From Symsagittifera roscoffensis (Eukaryota; Xenacoelomorpha; Acoela; Convolutidae), in contig NC_087063.1 of NCBI RefSeq assembly GCF_963678635.1, positions 78,885,617-78,949,616 on the forward strand: a DNA stretch of 64,000 nt, read 5' to 3'. Each line of letters begins with the position of its first letter. Positions within the stretch are counted from its first letter, which is position 1. Below are positions 24,866 through 36,400 of the stretch, piece after piece. Below the pieces are notes generated by a model, which saw only the letters and a program-made list of their open reading frames with translations, was not told where the DNA came from and did no database searches. The position numbers and the translations under genes were made by a program.

Positions 24866-25268
24866 CCAATCAGATCCGAGAATTATGATTAAATTTTTAG
24901 GATCAAAAACATCAAAATTGGGAGTAAGACCAAAACACATCCTAGAAAATATTCGAGTATTATCTTCTCTTTGATCTGCAACTCAATCCATCTAATAACT
25001 TTAGAAAACTTGATTGGGTGATAAACGCTTGATAATTAGTTTTTCTAAAACTAAATTTTATTACAAAATTTGGCAAATATATTTGCTTTGTGGTGAATTT
25101 TGTGGAATTTTTTGTTGAACAAGGATGCAAATATCACAATTGATGCTTATGTGGGGTGAGGTGAGAGTAAAGAAAAACAACTCTTATTTGGTCCAATTTT
25201 CGAAGAAAGTACAAAAAATTTATTCTTTGGATTGCTTTTTATTCGTTCATATTTTGAATTTTTAAAAT
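24866..25268. repeat. 0.38-kb dispersed repeat, copy 2
   Basis: Homologous to 22908-23292, with an extra AT-rich segment of about 60 bp near 25035-25095. Confidence 0.65.
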
Positions 25269-25329
25269 TGACGAGTACCCAATTAAATACAATTCAACTG
25301 AATATGCAAAAACAGATTTTCCTATGTGG

Positions 25330-25784
25330 CGGGGGACTTCTGGACCATTTCAACAAACCCACGGCAATTGTGTGAGTGGAATCCCCTTGGAATCCTCATG
25401 GATTCGACCCCCTTCCGACCCAAAGGGTCCCCCTTTGTAATTTTTTGAGATATCCGATTTTGGAGATGGACCCTAAAATTTTTAAAGGCGCCTTTGGCGC
25501 CAATATATACTAATTTTAAGGGGGGAGCGCGCGCCGAAAAAACGCAATTTTTTGGTCAAAATTTTCCAAAAAGTACCCAAAAACGCCTTTTTGGCCTGAT
25601 TTTTCACAATTTTTGCCTACGGCGCACAAGTTTTAGCCAAAACAGAGAGTTAGTAGTGCTTTGTGAGAGCTCGGAAAATCAAATTGACTAACAAACTAAC
25701 GAACCTAAAAAAAAGTCGACAAAGTTTTCCAAGTTTTTTTGAAAATCCGCCCACCCCCTCGAGAAAATCCTAGATCCACCCCTG
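25330..25784. mobile_element. hAT-like MITE relic (CAGGGGCGGATC family)
   Basis: Same order of words as at 59079-59516: CGACCCAAAGGGTCC, GCGCCAATATATACTAA, GGGGAGCGCGCGCC, GAGCTCGGAAAATCAA, and the right end AAATCCTAGATCCACCCCTG. The left terminal repeat is not intact and no target duplication is visible. Confidence 0.65.
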
Positions 25785-26955
25785 GTTGCCGCCCAGACAT
25801 TTCTGTGACAAGTGAACAATCCTCGACTCAAGTGAGCAATACCTCCAAACATGTTGGAGTTAGTTTTTTTTTGGTACAGCTGTGATTCAATTCTCAGTCA
25901 AAATCGTTCCTAACAAAAGGAGTACAATCAATCGGTTTAACACGAGGTGGATTATTAAAAGCACAACAGCCATGAGTATGAAGTATACGCATTTATGATC
26001 TAAATTTGTGCGCGAAAGAAATCCGTAATTTAACAGATGATGAAATAAATTTTATTGAAATGTTTTTGGCAAAATACTCATAAATTGATTGAGTCAGTAC
26101 TACCTTTTTAATCGTAACGGCAGATCGTCCTTAGTATATGCGTCAGTTACCTATTCAAGCCGCGCGCACTGAACATGAAGACGTTTTTTGACATTGTTTA
26201 AGTATTGGAACCCGGAAAATCCATTCCAGGTCTATCGAGAGGGGATCCAATCGATGAACCACTTGCTTGCATCCAAATTTAGGCGTAAACAATCGTTTAT
26301 AATGGATTATAATTAATTATAATTTGATTTTAACAGGAAACATTATAATCGGTTATTAATTGATTAAAATCGATTGTTTCTCAATTTTAGTAGAATTGTA
26401 ATATAATTGATTATTAACGCTTGAAACTGGATGCGGCTGACCACACAACAATAAAAAAAACTGCTCCAGACTGCCTAGGCTTTGTTTATGACGTTTTTCG
26501 ATCTGTCACATCTAGTTTTTTTTAGAAAAATTTTTCAAGCTACCTAGCACGATAAAATATAAATGCTCAAATAAATTTCATAAAAACATCAAATGGAAGC
26601 TTTGAACCCACGCTAGCTTCCTAAAATATATTACGCTTTCATGACTTATGATTTCATAAAATTTTTTTAATTTTTTGATGTGATAAGATTGAAATCACCA
26701 TACTTTTGTTTTCTAGCTTTTTAAAATAAAAATTTCGAAAAAAAAATCGAGGTTAAAACACACTTCCACTAACCGCTATGTCCAGTAAAAGTTAAAGAGA
26801 AAAAAGTCCCAATACACGTGGTGTAAACGAAAGTCGAAGAGACAAAAAATGACTAATTGCAAAAAGGTCAGATTGTAAAATTGATTATATATACTTAAGA
26901 CTGTTTCATCTTACACACGGTGCTATTATCGAAACATGAGGAGTCGGCAAAGATG
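25785..26955. other. No gene recognised; palindromic AT segment
   Basis: Non-coding AT-rich DNA. At about 26285-26420 it consists of interleaved ATTATAATTAATTATAAT and AATCGATT words able to form hairpins. Confidence 0.4.
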
Positions 26956-26959
26956 GCCT

Positions 26960-28100
26960 TAAGTTCTAAATTGTTCAACAAAAATTTCTAACGGAATTGG
27001 TACCAAATGCCCAACATGAACGAGTTAGTAGAGAATGTGGTGTTGGCCATCAGTGGGAAAATACGAGATCCGACATGGTTCTCAAACATCGATCTGAAGT
27101 ACGCCTACTCACAAATGGCCCTAATCTAGTCGACAATGCAGTTGCAGCATCTTAGGGGCAAAATCACCAGAACGTATCGTTTTGGGACTGGATTCTACGG
27201 TTTAGGGGTCATGCTTTATGAATTCCAAAGAGTAATGGATTCGATGGTTGGCTATCTGCCAGGGGTACCTGGATAATAATTTAATCGCAACCCGGGGGTC
27301 GGAGGAACGCAATTGACAGGAGCTTTAAAAATATTTCTGGTATTGAACGACAAAAACGCTGCGGTAATTTGGAGTAAGTGCACCATATCTGCCAAAGAGA
27401 TCGAACGGTTGGGAATTAAACTAAGAACTAAAGGTACAGTACCGGTTGAAAGAATAGTGGACTCAATTGTAAAAAAAGAAAAAACCCTGGCATTTTTACA
27501 GTTATTTGGTCTGTGATTGGATCGATTAACCAAATCTATAGATTTATTCCGAAACTAGCAGCTAAAACAGAATCTTTTCAGGATCGAATGAAAAAATATT
27601 CGAGGTTTGAATGGGGAAATGAACATGGTGAAATGTTTCAAACGACAAAAAACACAGTTAGTGATGTTGCACAAAATCATCAAATTTAAGTAAAAAAAAG
27701 GCGACAAGATTGATGTGATGCGTCTAAAAAGGGCCTGGGAGCTTGCCCAGAACAATTACAACCCAAAGGATGGAAACCCATTTAGTATGCTTTCCGGTTT
27801 TTGATAGAAGCAGAGTTGAATTATTGCATCAATAATTTAGAACTGCTAGCTGTGATATGAGCAGTGACTCATTATCAAAACTGTTTGTTTGGGGCCCCAT
27901 TCAAGATAATAAGAAGCATAAGGTGTTATTATTGTATTTGTCAGGGGAAACGAATTCCAAAACAACACAAACAAGATTAGTCCGATGGGTTGCCAGACTA
28001 CTACCGTTCGATTATAAAATCAGACATATTCCAGGTTGAAATATGGGGTTAGTTGATTATATATCTCGCCATCCGTTCGGCGATGATACAAAATTTCACA
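26960..28100 (+). pseudogene. Ty3/gypsy pol relic: reverse transcriptase and RNase H
   Basis: The reverse transcriptase is recognisable from MPNMNELVENVV (about 27009) through FSNIDLKYAYSQMAL and TYRFGTGFYGLGVM. The catalytic box reads YLDNNLI instead of Y-x-DD, so the second aspartate is lost. A separate frame (27313-27516) gives the thumb (ALKIFLVLNDKNAAV...KEIERLG). The RNase H part follows at about 27815-28040 (ELNYCINNLELLAV, FGAPF, then RLVRWVARLLPFDY). These blocks are distributed over different frames with several stops. The upstream gag, protease and 5' LTR are not in the window; the copy seems truncated near 26950. Order and motifs are those of Ty3/gypsy, nematode Cer-like by impression. 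Confidence 0.75.
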
Positions 28101-28479
28101 CTCAGACAATGCATTTGTTGTTGCGCAATTTACTGCAATTATCCGGCTAATAGCGCCTTTGATAAATGAAAACACTAAAGTTAGTGTCAGTGCAAATGAC
28201 GACATGTAAAAAACAAATTCTGAACGTTAAAAGCGTAATTGGAAAGAATGTTCAGCGAAGAAACTCATCGATGCGTTCAAAAGTTGTCATGTGATCAGAG
28301 TTGGCGTTCAAAACCATCAACATACAGAAAAATGCAAGAACTGTATTTTGACAAGTCTTTTAGAAATGAGATCTTGAACTGAGATCTTGAACTGCAGAAT
28401 AGAGGCGTTGCTGAATAAAGATTACCCTGTTATCAAAATATCGGGCAATACTTTAGCCATTAGCGTGGAAATTTTTACT

Positions 28480-29160
28480 TCCGCTGGGGTTTTGCTTATG
28501 GAAGACTAGATGGTAACTCCACCGCAATTAAGGAGACCCATAAAAACGGGGTTACACAGAAGGCATGCTGGCTTAACCAAGATGCGAATAAAATCAAATC
28601 ACTGCGACGAATTGTGAGGACTGCTTTCAATCGTGTAAGAACTTAAAATCAGTGATACCAAGTACGGTCACCGAATGCTTAGAACCGATAGAAGAACCAA
28701 ATCAGAAATTACAAGTGAACACTTTGGGCCAGGTGCCCCAAACCTGTGGTACAAAAATTATTTGCTAATCGTTGTTCATCCGTTCTCAAAATTTCCGACA
28801 GTTCTAGTAACTATTCTTACAACAGCGGCGGATAGAAATAATTTCATGGGTGATTCGAATACCACGTGTGATTTGAACTGATCAAGGTTGAGAAACTGTT
28901 GATAAATCAGTAAGAAAATTTTGTACGCAAAATTAACAAGAACTGATTTTTGCGCCAGTAGGGTTGCGTCGGGCCACTGACCTAGTGGATTGTTGTGTTC
29001 ACGTTTCGGGAAAGGCTTATGACCTGTTCATTCTAGAAGCGCAAACTGGCATTAAAACCAGTACTTACGCAATATATGAACAAAGACACGTCAGTCTATG
29101 GGGTGCACCCCGTTTGAAGCACAATATGGTAGACAACCGAACACAACCTGGCACTCGGTA
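28480..29160 (+). pseudogene. Ty3/gypsy integrase relic
   Basis: Frames show a zinc-binding-type segment (RRHAGLTKMR near 28560), then FGPGAPNLWYKNYLLIVVHPFSKFPTVLV (28720-28810). This corresponds to the D-x-F/AGP...YYLIVVDxFSKFP core of retroelement integrases, with the second catalytic aspartate changed to His in IVVHPFS. The following GDSNTT, DQG-like and ARHERT-type regions are garbled. It lies 3' of RNase H, the gypsy order. Not functional. Confidence 0.65.
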
Positions 29161-30375
29161 ACAGGTAACCCATCTGTTAAAAGTTTTTCATGGCAAAAGT
29201 AGTTTTTCTCGATTGAACGAAAAAAGAAGTTGATCTATGCCAAGACATTGCAAGACTACGGGAGACCAGATGACGAGTCAACCATGGGTGTATTGAACAC
29301 CTGTTAGCTTCCGGCATGGCGATCACAGGAACTTCAGGAAAAGGAAAAGTTGAAATTGCACAACACAAAGGATCAGTGTTACAGGCCCGGATAATTGTTA
29401 CAAAGTTTTTCGGAATATCAAGGTACGATTAAAACCAGAAGCTTGCTTTAAACAACTCAAAAAAGTAGTTAGGGAAACGGATCGTACGTTTACCTTGCTG
29501 TCGGAATTTTTTTTTGCTAGGTTTGGTTTCAGAATAAGTTTATGCAGACAGTCGTAAACACCAGAGGCTTCAAAAGCACATTGCCTGAAAAGCTCGCGCA
29601 TCATGTCGAGCGGTAAGCAGGAATGGGATGCTAGGAAGACGGCGGCTTTAAACGAAACGTTGGAAACGGAGCAAAAGTCACTCCAAGAATTTTTCCTAGG
29701 GCTGCGAAGGCGCTAATTACCAAGGTCAACGCGGATAGTCCGATCAACATTGATAGATCTACGGTGGGGTTAATATCGACGGAAAGCCAGGTAGTATATA
29801 GTCCGCTGATAGCAGAGGAAATGAAGGGTGCTAAGTACGGCAATTTATAGGCATCAGAGACGACGGCAGATCGTCCAGTAGAAGGACGTGGAACGAGCGA
29901 GCCAAAGGCAAAACAGACGGTGGTTCATCCGAACACAGGAAAGATAGTGCCATACACACGTTAGGAAGATAGCAGTGCGGTGCGACTGGAGACTATGGTA
30001 CAACCAGATATCCGGCTGGTGCTATCATCAGCAGAGGATGGAGGAGAAGACACGGACAAAGGCGGGGACACCGAATCAATTGATATGGATACCCAGGAGC
30101 CACAAACCTCAGAAGGGAACACACCAATGCCAATGGATCTGAAAGAAGAACGACCAAAAACACCTTCGCCCAGGATGACAAGCGATCAGCAAAAGAAGTC
30201 GGCGGAAACGGCCACAAAGACGTTCGTAGCAAGACACAGTACACGTCCACTTAGAGAAAGAAGGCCACCAAATTTCCTAGGGGAACGTTTCTGTCCTAGT
30301 GCAGCTACCACAGGAACTAGTCAAGTGAATGCCGTCTACGCGCAACATGACACATCGGACAAAGAACTTGGATAA
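29161..30375 (+). pseudogene. Gypsy pol C-terminal tail
   Basis: Decayed coding-like DNA continuing the gypsy polyprotein. The last frame, 29980-30375 (131 residues), is acidic and rich in Glu, Thr and Pro (MDTQEPQTSEGNTPMPMDL), then basic (STRPLRERRPPNFLGERF) and closes at a TAA. Such an R-x-RRxP-x-F end is common at the end of gypsy polyproteins. Composition is less AT-rich than the flanks. Confidence 0.5.
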
Positions 30376-30631
30376 ACGTCAGAAACAACATCGAGTGTGC
30401 TATTGAGAACGGTTAGCAGGACACGAGGAGGAGGCAAAACCAGTGCGGGCATCGCACATCAAAGAAACGGGCGAACACCATCTCAACAAAGAAAACATCA
30501 AGCCCAAAGAAGATAACTTCGGAGAAAACCTATTTTTATAGGGAGATGTGTCGTTTTTACTAGAGGTAGGACTATGTGCAGGATGACATAACGGGGCAAG
30601 TCGAGGAGGTATCGGGACTTTTTGTCAATGT

Positions 30632-31188
30632 GTGGATAAGCTGAGACGAATGGTGAAGCACAAGGTCTTAATATCTTCGGTTAGAGACTCCCTGAGCATT
30701 GTCATAGATTGGTTTTGGCTGCAATCCTCATACCAAGGATTAGACGCAAGGATTAGAAACAGTAGGAAAAAAAACAAATATGGGCAAGCTCGTGAGTATT
30801 GCGCAAGCGGAAGGACAGAGACCACCGGAGGTAATTGATCGTGCAGGAAGAGAGTTGTTTGAATCGAATTGGTGAAAAATCTGTGGTATCAGTGCAGATA
30901 ATAGTACGAATGAAGATGAGAACACCAATCAAACAAGATGAACGTCGGGGAAAAGCGCAACAGATTTTACATTCGGCTATTCAGGAGCGAAGCCCACCAG
31001 AGGAAAAATTAGCACAGGCTGAGGAGCAAAAACTGGCACTGGAAGAAGATGGAAAAACAGCGGTTGCAAGTGGAATGCTACAGGTAACCGCGACCGTAGT
31101 GAATATCAGCGGGGATTCGAGCGGTCCATTTGCAAATGACGATCTGGATATAGCAGATGGAATATCTGCTAAGAGCATGAACGGATGA
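30632..31188 (+). pseudogene. Downstream ORF remnants of the gypsy element
   Basis: Two overlapping frames (30632-30838; 30835-31188) encode hydrophilic, Glu/Gln-rich segments (e.g. PPEEKLAQAEEQKLALEE, coiled-coil-like). They lie between the pol stop and the LTR, where some gypsy elements carry a third ORF. I see no transmembrane or envelope signature and do not assign a function. Confidence 0.35.
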
Positions 31189-31381
31189 CGATCAGAAGCA
31201 AATTTTTGAAGAACTGGAAAATGTGTGAGACGGAGCCCGTCGATCGCGAGGAAGGTTAGTGGGTTTTAAAATACCTATGGAACTGGAGCGAAAATTTACC
31301 AACCAATAAATTATCGGGCTACGAACGAAATTTAGTTACAAAACTTTCGTTTCATATTGTACTTTATTTTGAAGTATATCG

Positions 31382-31680
31382 AAAAGGGGAATGTGATGTA
31401 GAGGTCATACCATGATTCTCTAACCTGTTTATATACATTAGAATAAGTTTACATAACTTCGTATGATTGTCAAGGTCAACGTTGCAGTTAGCTTACTAAA
31501 ATCATACAGCCAGTGGCTGGCGTTACGGTTGAGAAATGAAGTCGATTCTCTTACGTTTTTGTTCTGAGTATTTTATGAATTAGTGCTTACGCATACCACA
31601 AGCATGAAAAGTATATGACTACTGAGTTTTTAATTATGGAAATTGTATGACTACCATTTACAACACACCAAAAAAAGATT
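31382..31680 (+). mobile_element. Polypurine tract and presumed 3' LTR of the gypsy element
   Basis: AAAAGGGGAA (31382-31391) is followed directly by TGTGATGTAG at 31392: a plus-strand primer tract abutting the TG of an LTR. The right limit is uncertain, and there is no matching 5' LTR in the window. Confidence 0.55.
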
Positions 31681-32400
31681 TTTTTAAAAATTCAATTTCT
31701 CAAAATTTTGGGATGTGTTGGTGACCGATTATATTTGACAAATCATGGTTAACTCAAAACTAGAGCCACCGAAAGCTTAATCTTCTTGCATTTACAAGGC
31801 ATTGGAAATGACTTGAATTGTAGAAAAGTTATCTTACGCAAATCATATACTAAAAGTATCAAACTTTTAAAATTTGGCAAAATAACCAAGATTGTTATTT
31901 TTAAAGTTCGAGCTTTCAAGTTATCAGATATTGATCAAGGCATACCAAAATGTACCAAACAAAAAATGGGAGTTTTTAGCGTTTTATAAAAAAAAATTGT
32001 GTAGAGAAACAGATATCCAGTAAAAGGTTTTGAGTAAAGTTCAAAATTATTTGGAAAAAGTTTTGTTGTCGCCTTCAAAAAAATGCTAGTCATAGAATTT
32101 CCACATATGGAAATTGTCTGATTTTCCATTTTATTCGAAATTTTTTTTAAATTTTTACTTATTACGATACACTTTTTTTATGCCACAACGTGAAAAAAGT
32201 TCTTTGAAAACTCGATGATACCATTTTAGCAAAATGTATGAAATTTGTATGAGTACTATTTTTTCATAGACTCAGTTTATGGAATTGTATGATTGGCATT
32301 TTGGTCTACCCGGGTGTTTCCTGATATGTAAATGATGCCAGAAGTTGTAAAAAAGTAGCTTGTCTAAATTGTCAACCATTTTATACTCCAGTTGCATCCC
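31681..32400. other. Non-coding, short GGAAATTGTATGA repeats
   Basis: AT-rich DNA upstream of the lectin-like gene. Words like GGAAATTGTATGACTACCATTT recur near 31637, 32105 and 32280. No coding signal. Confidence 0.4.
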
Positions 32401-32408
32401 CATTAAAT

Positions 32409-32850
32409 GCAGACAATGATGTGCTATGAAAACTTTTATAAGGTTTCTTGAAAAGAAAAAATTGAGGAAGCTTTACTTTATGTGCTCACAGTTTCATTTT
32501 TCTTTATTTTATGTAATTCTTAAGTTAATTATTTATTTAGCTTGAGCGCACAAAAACTGAAGAACGCAAGAAAACTTCATTTTTTATTGATCTATGATTC
32601 AAGATCGCATCAAAAAAACCTATGTCTCATTGCAGACAATGTGCTGAGAAAACCATTCATAAGGATCCTTGAACAGGAAAAATAAAGGAAACCTTATATT
32701 ATTTGTTGACAGATTCATTTTTCTATATTTTATCTCAATCATATTTTAATGATTTATTTAATTTGACCGTACGAAATTCAAAAAATGCAGGAAACTATAA
32801 TTTATTTATCTTTGATTTGAGATCGGAACAAAAATTACCGGTCTCTAAGT
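32409..32850. repeat. 223-bp tandem duplication upstream of the lectin-like gene
   Basis: GCAGACAATG starts at 32409 and 32632. The two copies share AAGGTTTCTTGAA/AAGGATCCTTGAA, TTTCATTTTTCT, TTATTTAATTTGA and GAT(T/C)(G/C)AGATCG blocks, with clear divergence. The second copy ends about 100 bp before the start codon at 32953, so the duplicated DNA may include promoter sequence. Confidence 0.6.
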
Positions 32851-32952
32851 TATTCAATGAGAATTTCTTTAAAATGATTTCTGCGCTGAGAGACCAAAAT
32901 TAACCTAATGCAGAGTTGTTTCTTTTAACCGAAGAACAGATTAAAAACACAA

Positions 32953-33455
32953 ATGAGACAAATTTCGAAACTCCAATGCCTTGCCTTCTTCTGCGTGGCA
33001 TTGGAAAATATACTGAATGTTCGATCAAATATAGTTTGTAGATATGGCAATTTCCAGGAATTGTCTGGAATTTTAATGGCCAATGATTTCATAATCAGAG
33101 AAATTCCTCGAATTCACCCTATTAAATGCGCCAAAAAGTGCATGATCGATAAAACATGTATGAGTTTTGCTCACGGCGTTCGCAAATGTGTTTTATACAG
33201 TTCTGATCCGCGAATTCACTTCAACGAGAACGCGCTTATTCGAACTGACAGTCCTTCCTCTCTGAAACTTATGATAGTTTCTACCCAAAACGACGACGTA
33301 CCTTGTGAGATCAACAACCTGAAAGCGTACACCAGCAACCATTTTGCAGTTTGTGGAATTGATCAAAAAAGAACGGACGCCATTTGCGAATGGTCTGATA
33401 GGGAAACCATTTACTTTTCACCGTGCGGAAACCTCGCAAAGATTTCAAAATTCAG
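32953..33455 (+). CDS. Lectin-like gene, exon 1 (signal peptide, PAN domain, start of TSP1)
   Basis: Encodes residues 1-167 plus two bases. The donor is TTCAG|GTACTA. Reading on past the donor gives a frame open only to 33507, with no domain sense, whereas splicing to 36023 restores the RFRSRNC motif. Densely cysteine-bearing and less AT-rich than its flanks. Confidence 0.7.
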
Positions 33456-36400
33456 GTACTACTTTACAAGTTTTGTATTGCGCGTGAAACTTCAGATAAA
33501 TAACTAATCTCTGCGAGCGAGTCGCCACATTTTTTATCAGGGCAAAGTTTTTTAAATGTATACCCAATTTTGTTTTTTGATGCGTGACAGCGCATCGGGA
33601 GGGGTGTTGCATTCAGGGCTTCATAACTATTGGAAAAAATGTCCGCATCTATTTTGCATCCATTAACCTAAAAATGATTCGAGAAGGTATGAAGTGAGGC
33701 GAGCCTAAAAGTTTATAGTCGAAATCTTGAAAACTTGCTTAAAAGATTTGTTTTCTTCGGTAGTTTTTTCAAATTTTATCTCTGAACGGTAAAATCTTGT
33801 CGGAACGATCAAAGAGAAAGAAAGAACAAAAAAAAGAAAAAAGGAGGCGTCCTTGTTAAGGACCACATACAATTCATAAAATGCACAGTTTGGCCTCGTA
33901 ATGGGTGGTGACGAAAGTTTTGTATACCGAGAAAAACAATGTAAAGAACATGGCGAGTTGTAGTGACCATTTTAATTCTCAAGTATTAGGGTTAAAACGA
34001 AACCATGGTAGTGACTCTCTCGTTGTTAGTCGTGGAGTTAACCGTGAGCTCCAAACATCCGTTAACTTTTCTCAGTTTTGTTTCATCAATTTTCGGCTCT
34101 ATTGGTTTGGTGGCTTCCTAGGAGATAAGGGTCCGCCTGCTACTTAATGACATTTGGCGCATAACTGGGCAACAATGGAATGCTCATATACCAGAAGCGC
34201 TCCGGAAGCACTTAATTGAGCGGCATTCAAGCCTGTTTGCCTTAGGAAAATTAGTCATTTCCCGGTGCTACTTCAGTAATCCGTTTGATCAATGTGAGCT
34301 CCATTTTTTGGGGATAGCTTGCAAGATGTGTTCTGCGCGGCTGGTTTCCTTCGTGCCCGCATTATTGAGACTCAAAAAACTGAAATTGCGTTTAGTTTTG
34401 GTAAAGCAAGGGTAGCACCAATGAAAGCTTTGTCCATTCCGAAGCTGGAATTGCAGGCAGCCTTGCTGGCATCTAAGTTGAAGAAAGATATACTCCGGAC
34501 ATATATATGATTTGTTTAAAGATTGGCTATGAAGTTTTGACGCGCCAAATTGTGCTAACAAAACTATAAAATCTGTGCAAACTGTATTTTTTATAAATCA
34601 AACTGTCACAACAATCGCATAAACTTCAAGGCCGTCTTGTGAAACAGTTTAAATAGCTTTAAAAAAAAACAGAAAACGTTTTTGGGGGGTTCGAACCCAG
34701 TTACGTAGCGTAAATTTATGTCCCTTCAAGCGGGTATTTGAGTTTTAGAAAGGAAATGCCTTAGGCGGGATTCGAAGCTGCGCCAAACTCGCCGGGACGA
34801 ACTGTGTATACGCTCGGCTACTGTCCCTGTCTTATATGCAACTATAGTTCAAACTTGTATTATATGCAACTATATTTCAAACTTTTTCTTAATTTACTTG
34901 TTGCTCAGTAAATTAAATATATCAATTTAAAATAAAATTAATTGCCTATCTATATATTTTAGTTTTTCGCTTATTCTGTCTGTGTTTTGATTTTTTTGAA
35001 TCCTTTTTTCAGGCATAAATCATCAAGAAAAATTCAGAAAAGGGTCGAAACATTCATATAAGTTTTTTTGTCGCAATAATTCATTCTTGCAACCAACTCA
35101 AAATTTTCAACAAGTAAACTTCAACAAAATTTTGGGGTTGTCTAGAAAAACTGTTTGAAGTTGTAGATTTTTAGACAAACGTAACCTGAAGAAACTTTTT
35201 CATTATGAATTAGTTTGCTAACAAAACGGTAGAATTTAATATGAATTTTGTGCTGTTTCAAGATATTTTCCTTCCTGTCACGCAACATTCAGAAAAAAAA
35301 AGCGACATTAAAATGAATAAAATGGTAAACACTGATTTTTTGCGCAAGTAATGGCAATCTAATTTTTCTGTGCTGCTAGCACAACCATCACCTTTTCACT
35401 TCATCTTGGTTTATTGGTTCTGGGAAGCTTGTAAGAAATTTATGCAGCTGTAATTTTCCGAAGTAAAATTCTTAATTCAATAGTGCGTAGAACTCCACCT
35501 CTCTTTATATAATAATATCAATATATGATATTCATATAATAACTTAAAATAATCGTTTCAGTACATTTTTAATGATAAACCTTTTTGGCCAAAAAACCTT
35601 AAATGTTGGATATATACAATGACAAGCAATTTCTCAAAACCCTGCTGAAAGCCTTATGATTGGATTCCACAGTAGCAAAAAAATACTTCCATTGTACATC
35701 AAATCTCACATATCTTTGTTTTTCAATAAATCAGTCAGGGATCTAAATACGAACAACGATCTTTTCGCAGAGAATCTGTTTTTTTTTCATATGTTTTTTC
35801 AGTCGAGCAATAATTGTCATGACTGAAAATATTTATTGTTGAGTGTTTAAAAAAATTAGGCTCACACTTTTAAAAGGTTTTTCAATTGCGACCATTCAAA
35901 CTTCCTTCGTGTCTTTCATATTGGACTCTAGAGTTTGAGCGGCGGAATAGGTTAAAAGTCAAACATTCCCATCTCCCTTCCACCCGTTCCTCCCGCTCCA
36001 AATTTGATCCCGCTTTTTTTAGATTCCGCTCCAGAAATTGCACGCAGCCAGTGTACGGTGGAGCACATTGCATTGGTTGCAAAAACGAAACATATGAGAA
36101 AGGTCCAGACTATCGAGAGGATTTTGCTTCGCTGTCTTCTGATGTTCATACTTACTGTCATAATCTAGGTAAATAAGGATCAAATAATGGCTTTTTCATA
36201 ACAGAAGTACGGAAAGCACAAAAGTTTCTCGATCAATCATCGTCCAAACAAAGCTTGAAGGACGGCAAGTGGTTGAGAACTTCTGCTCATTCTCTCCTTC
36301 TGCCATATTTTTTTTTTATATTTGAGGGGGAGCGGAGACCAAGCGGAAAAAAAGTTTTTCGAGCAATTTTTTTTTGTTCGAAGCAGTGCATTCCTGAAAC

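Noticed and set aside
22908-25268. Direct repeats as LTR pair
   Set aside because: Repeats lack TG...CA ends and a primer site, differ by indels, and the interior has no gag or pol.
32953-33507. Single-exon gene of 184 residues
   Set aside because: Splicing at 33455 into 36023 restores domain motifs and phase; the residues past 33455 make no domain sense.
34680-34700. GGTTCGAACCC as plus-strand tRNA B box
   Set aside because: No A box or cloverleaf upstream; it is within the body of a minus-strand SINE-like repeat.
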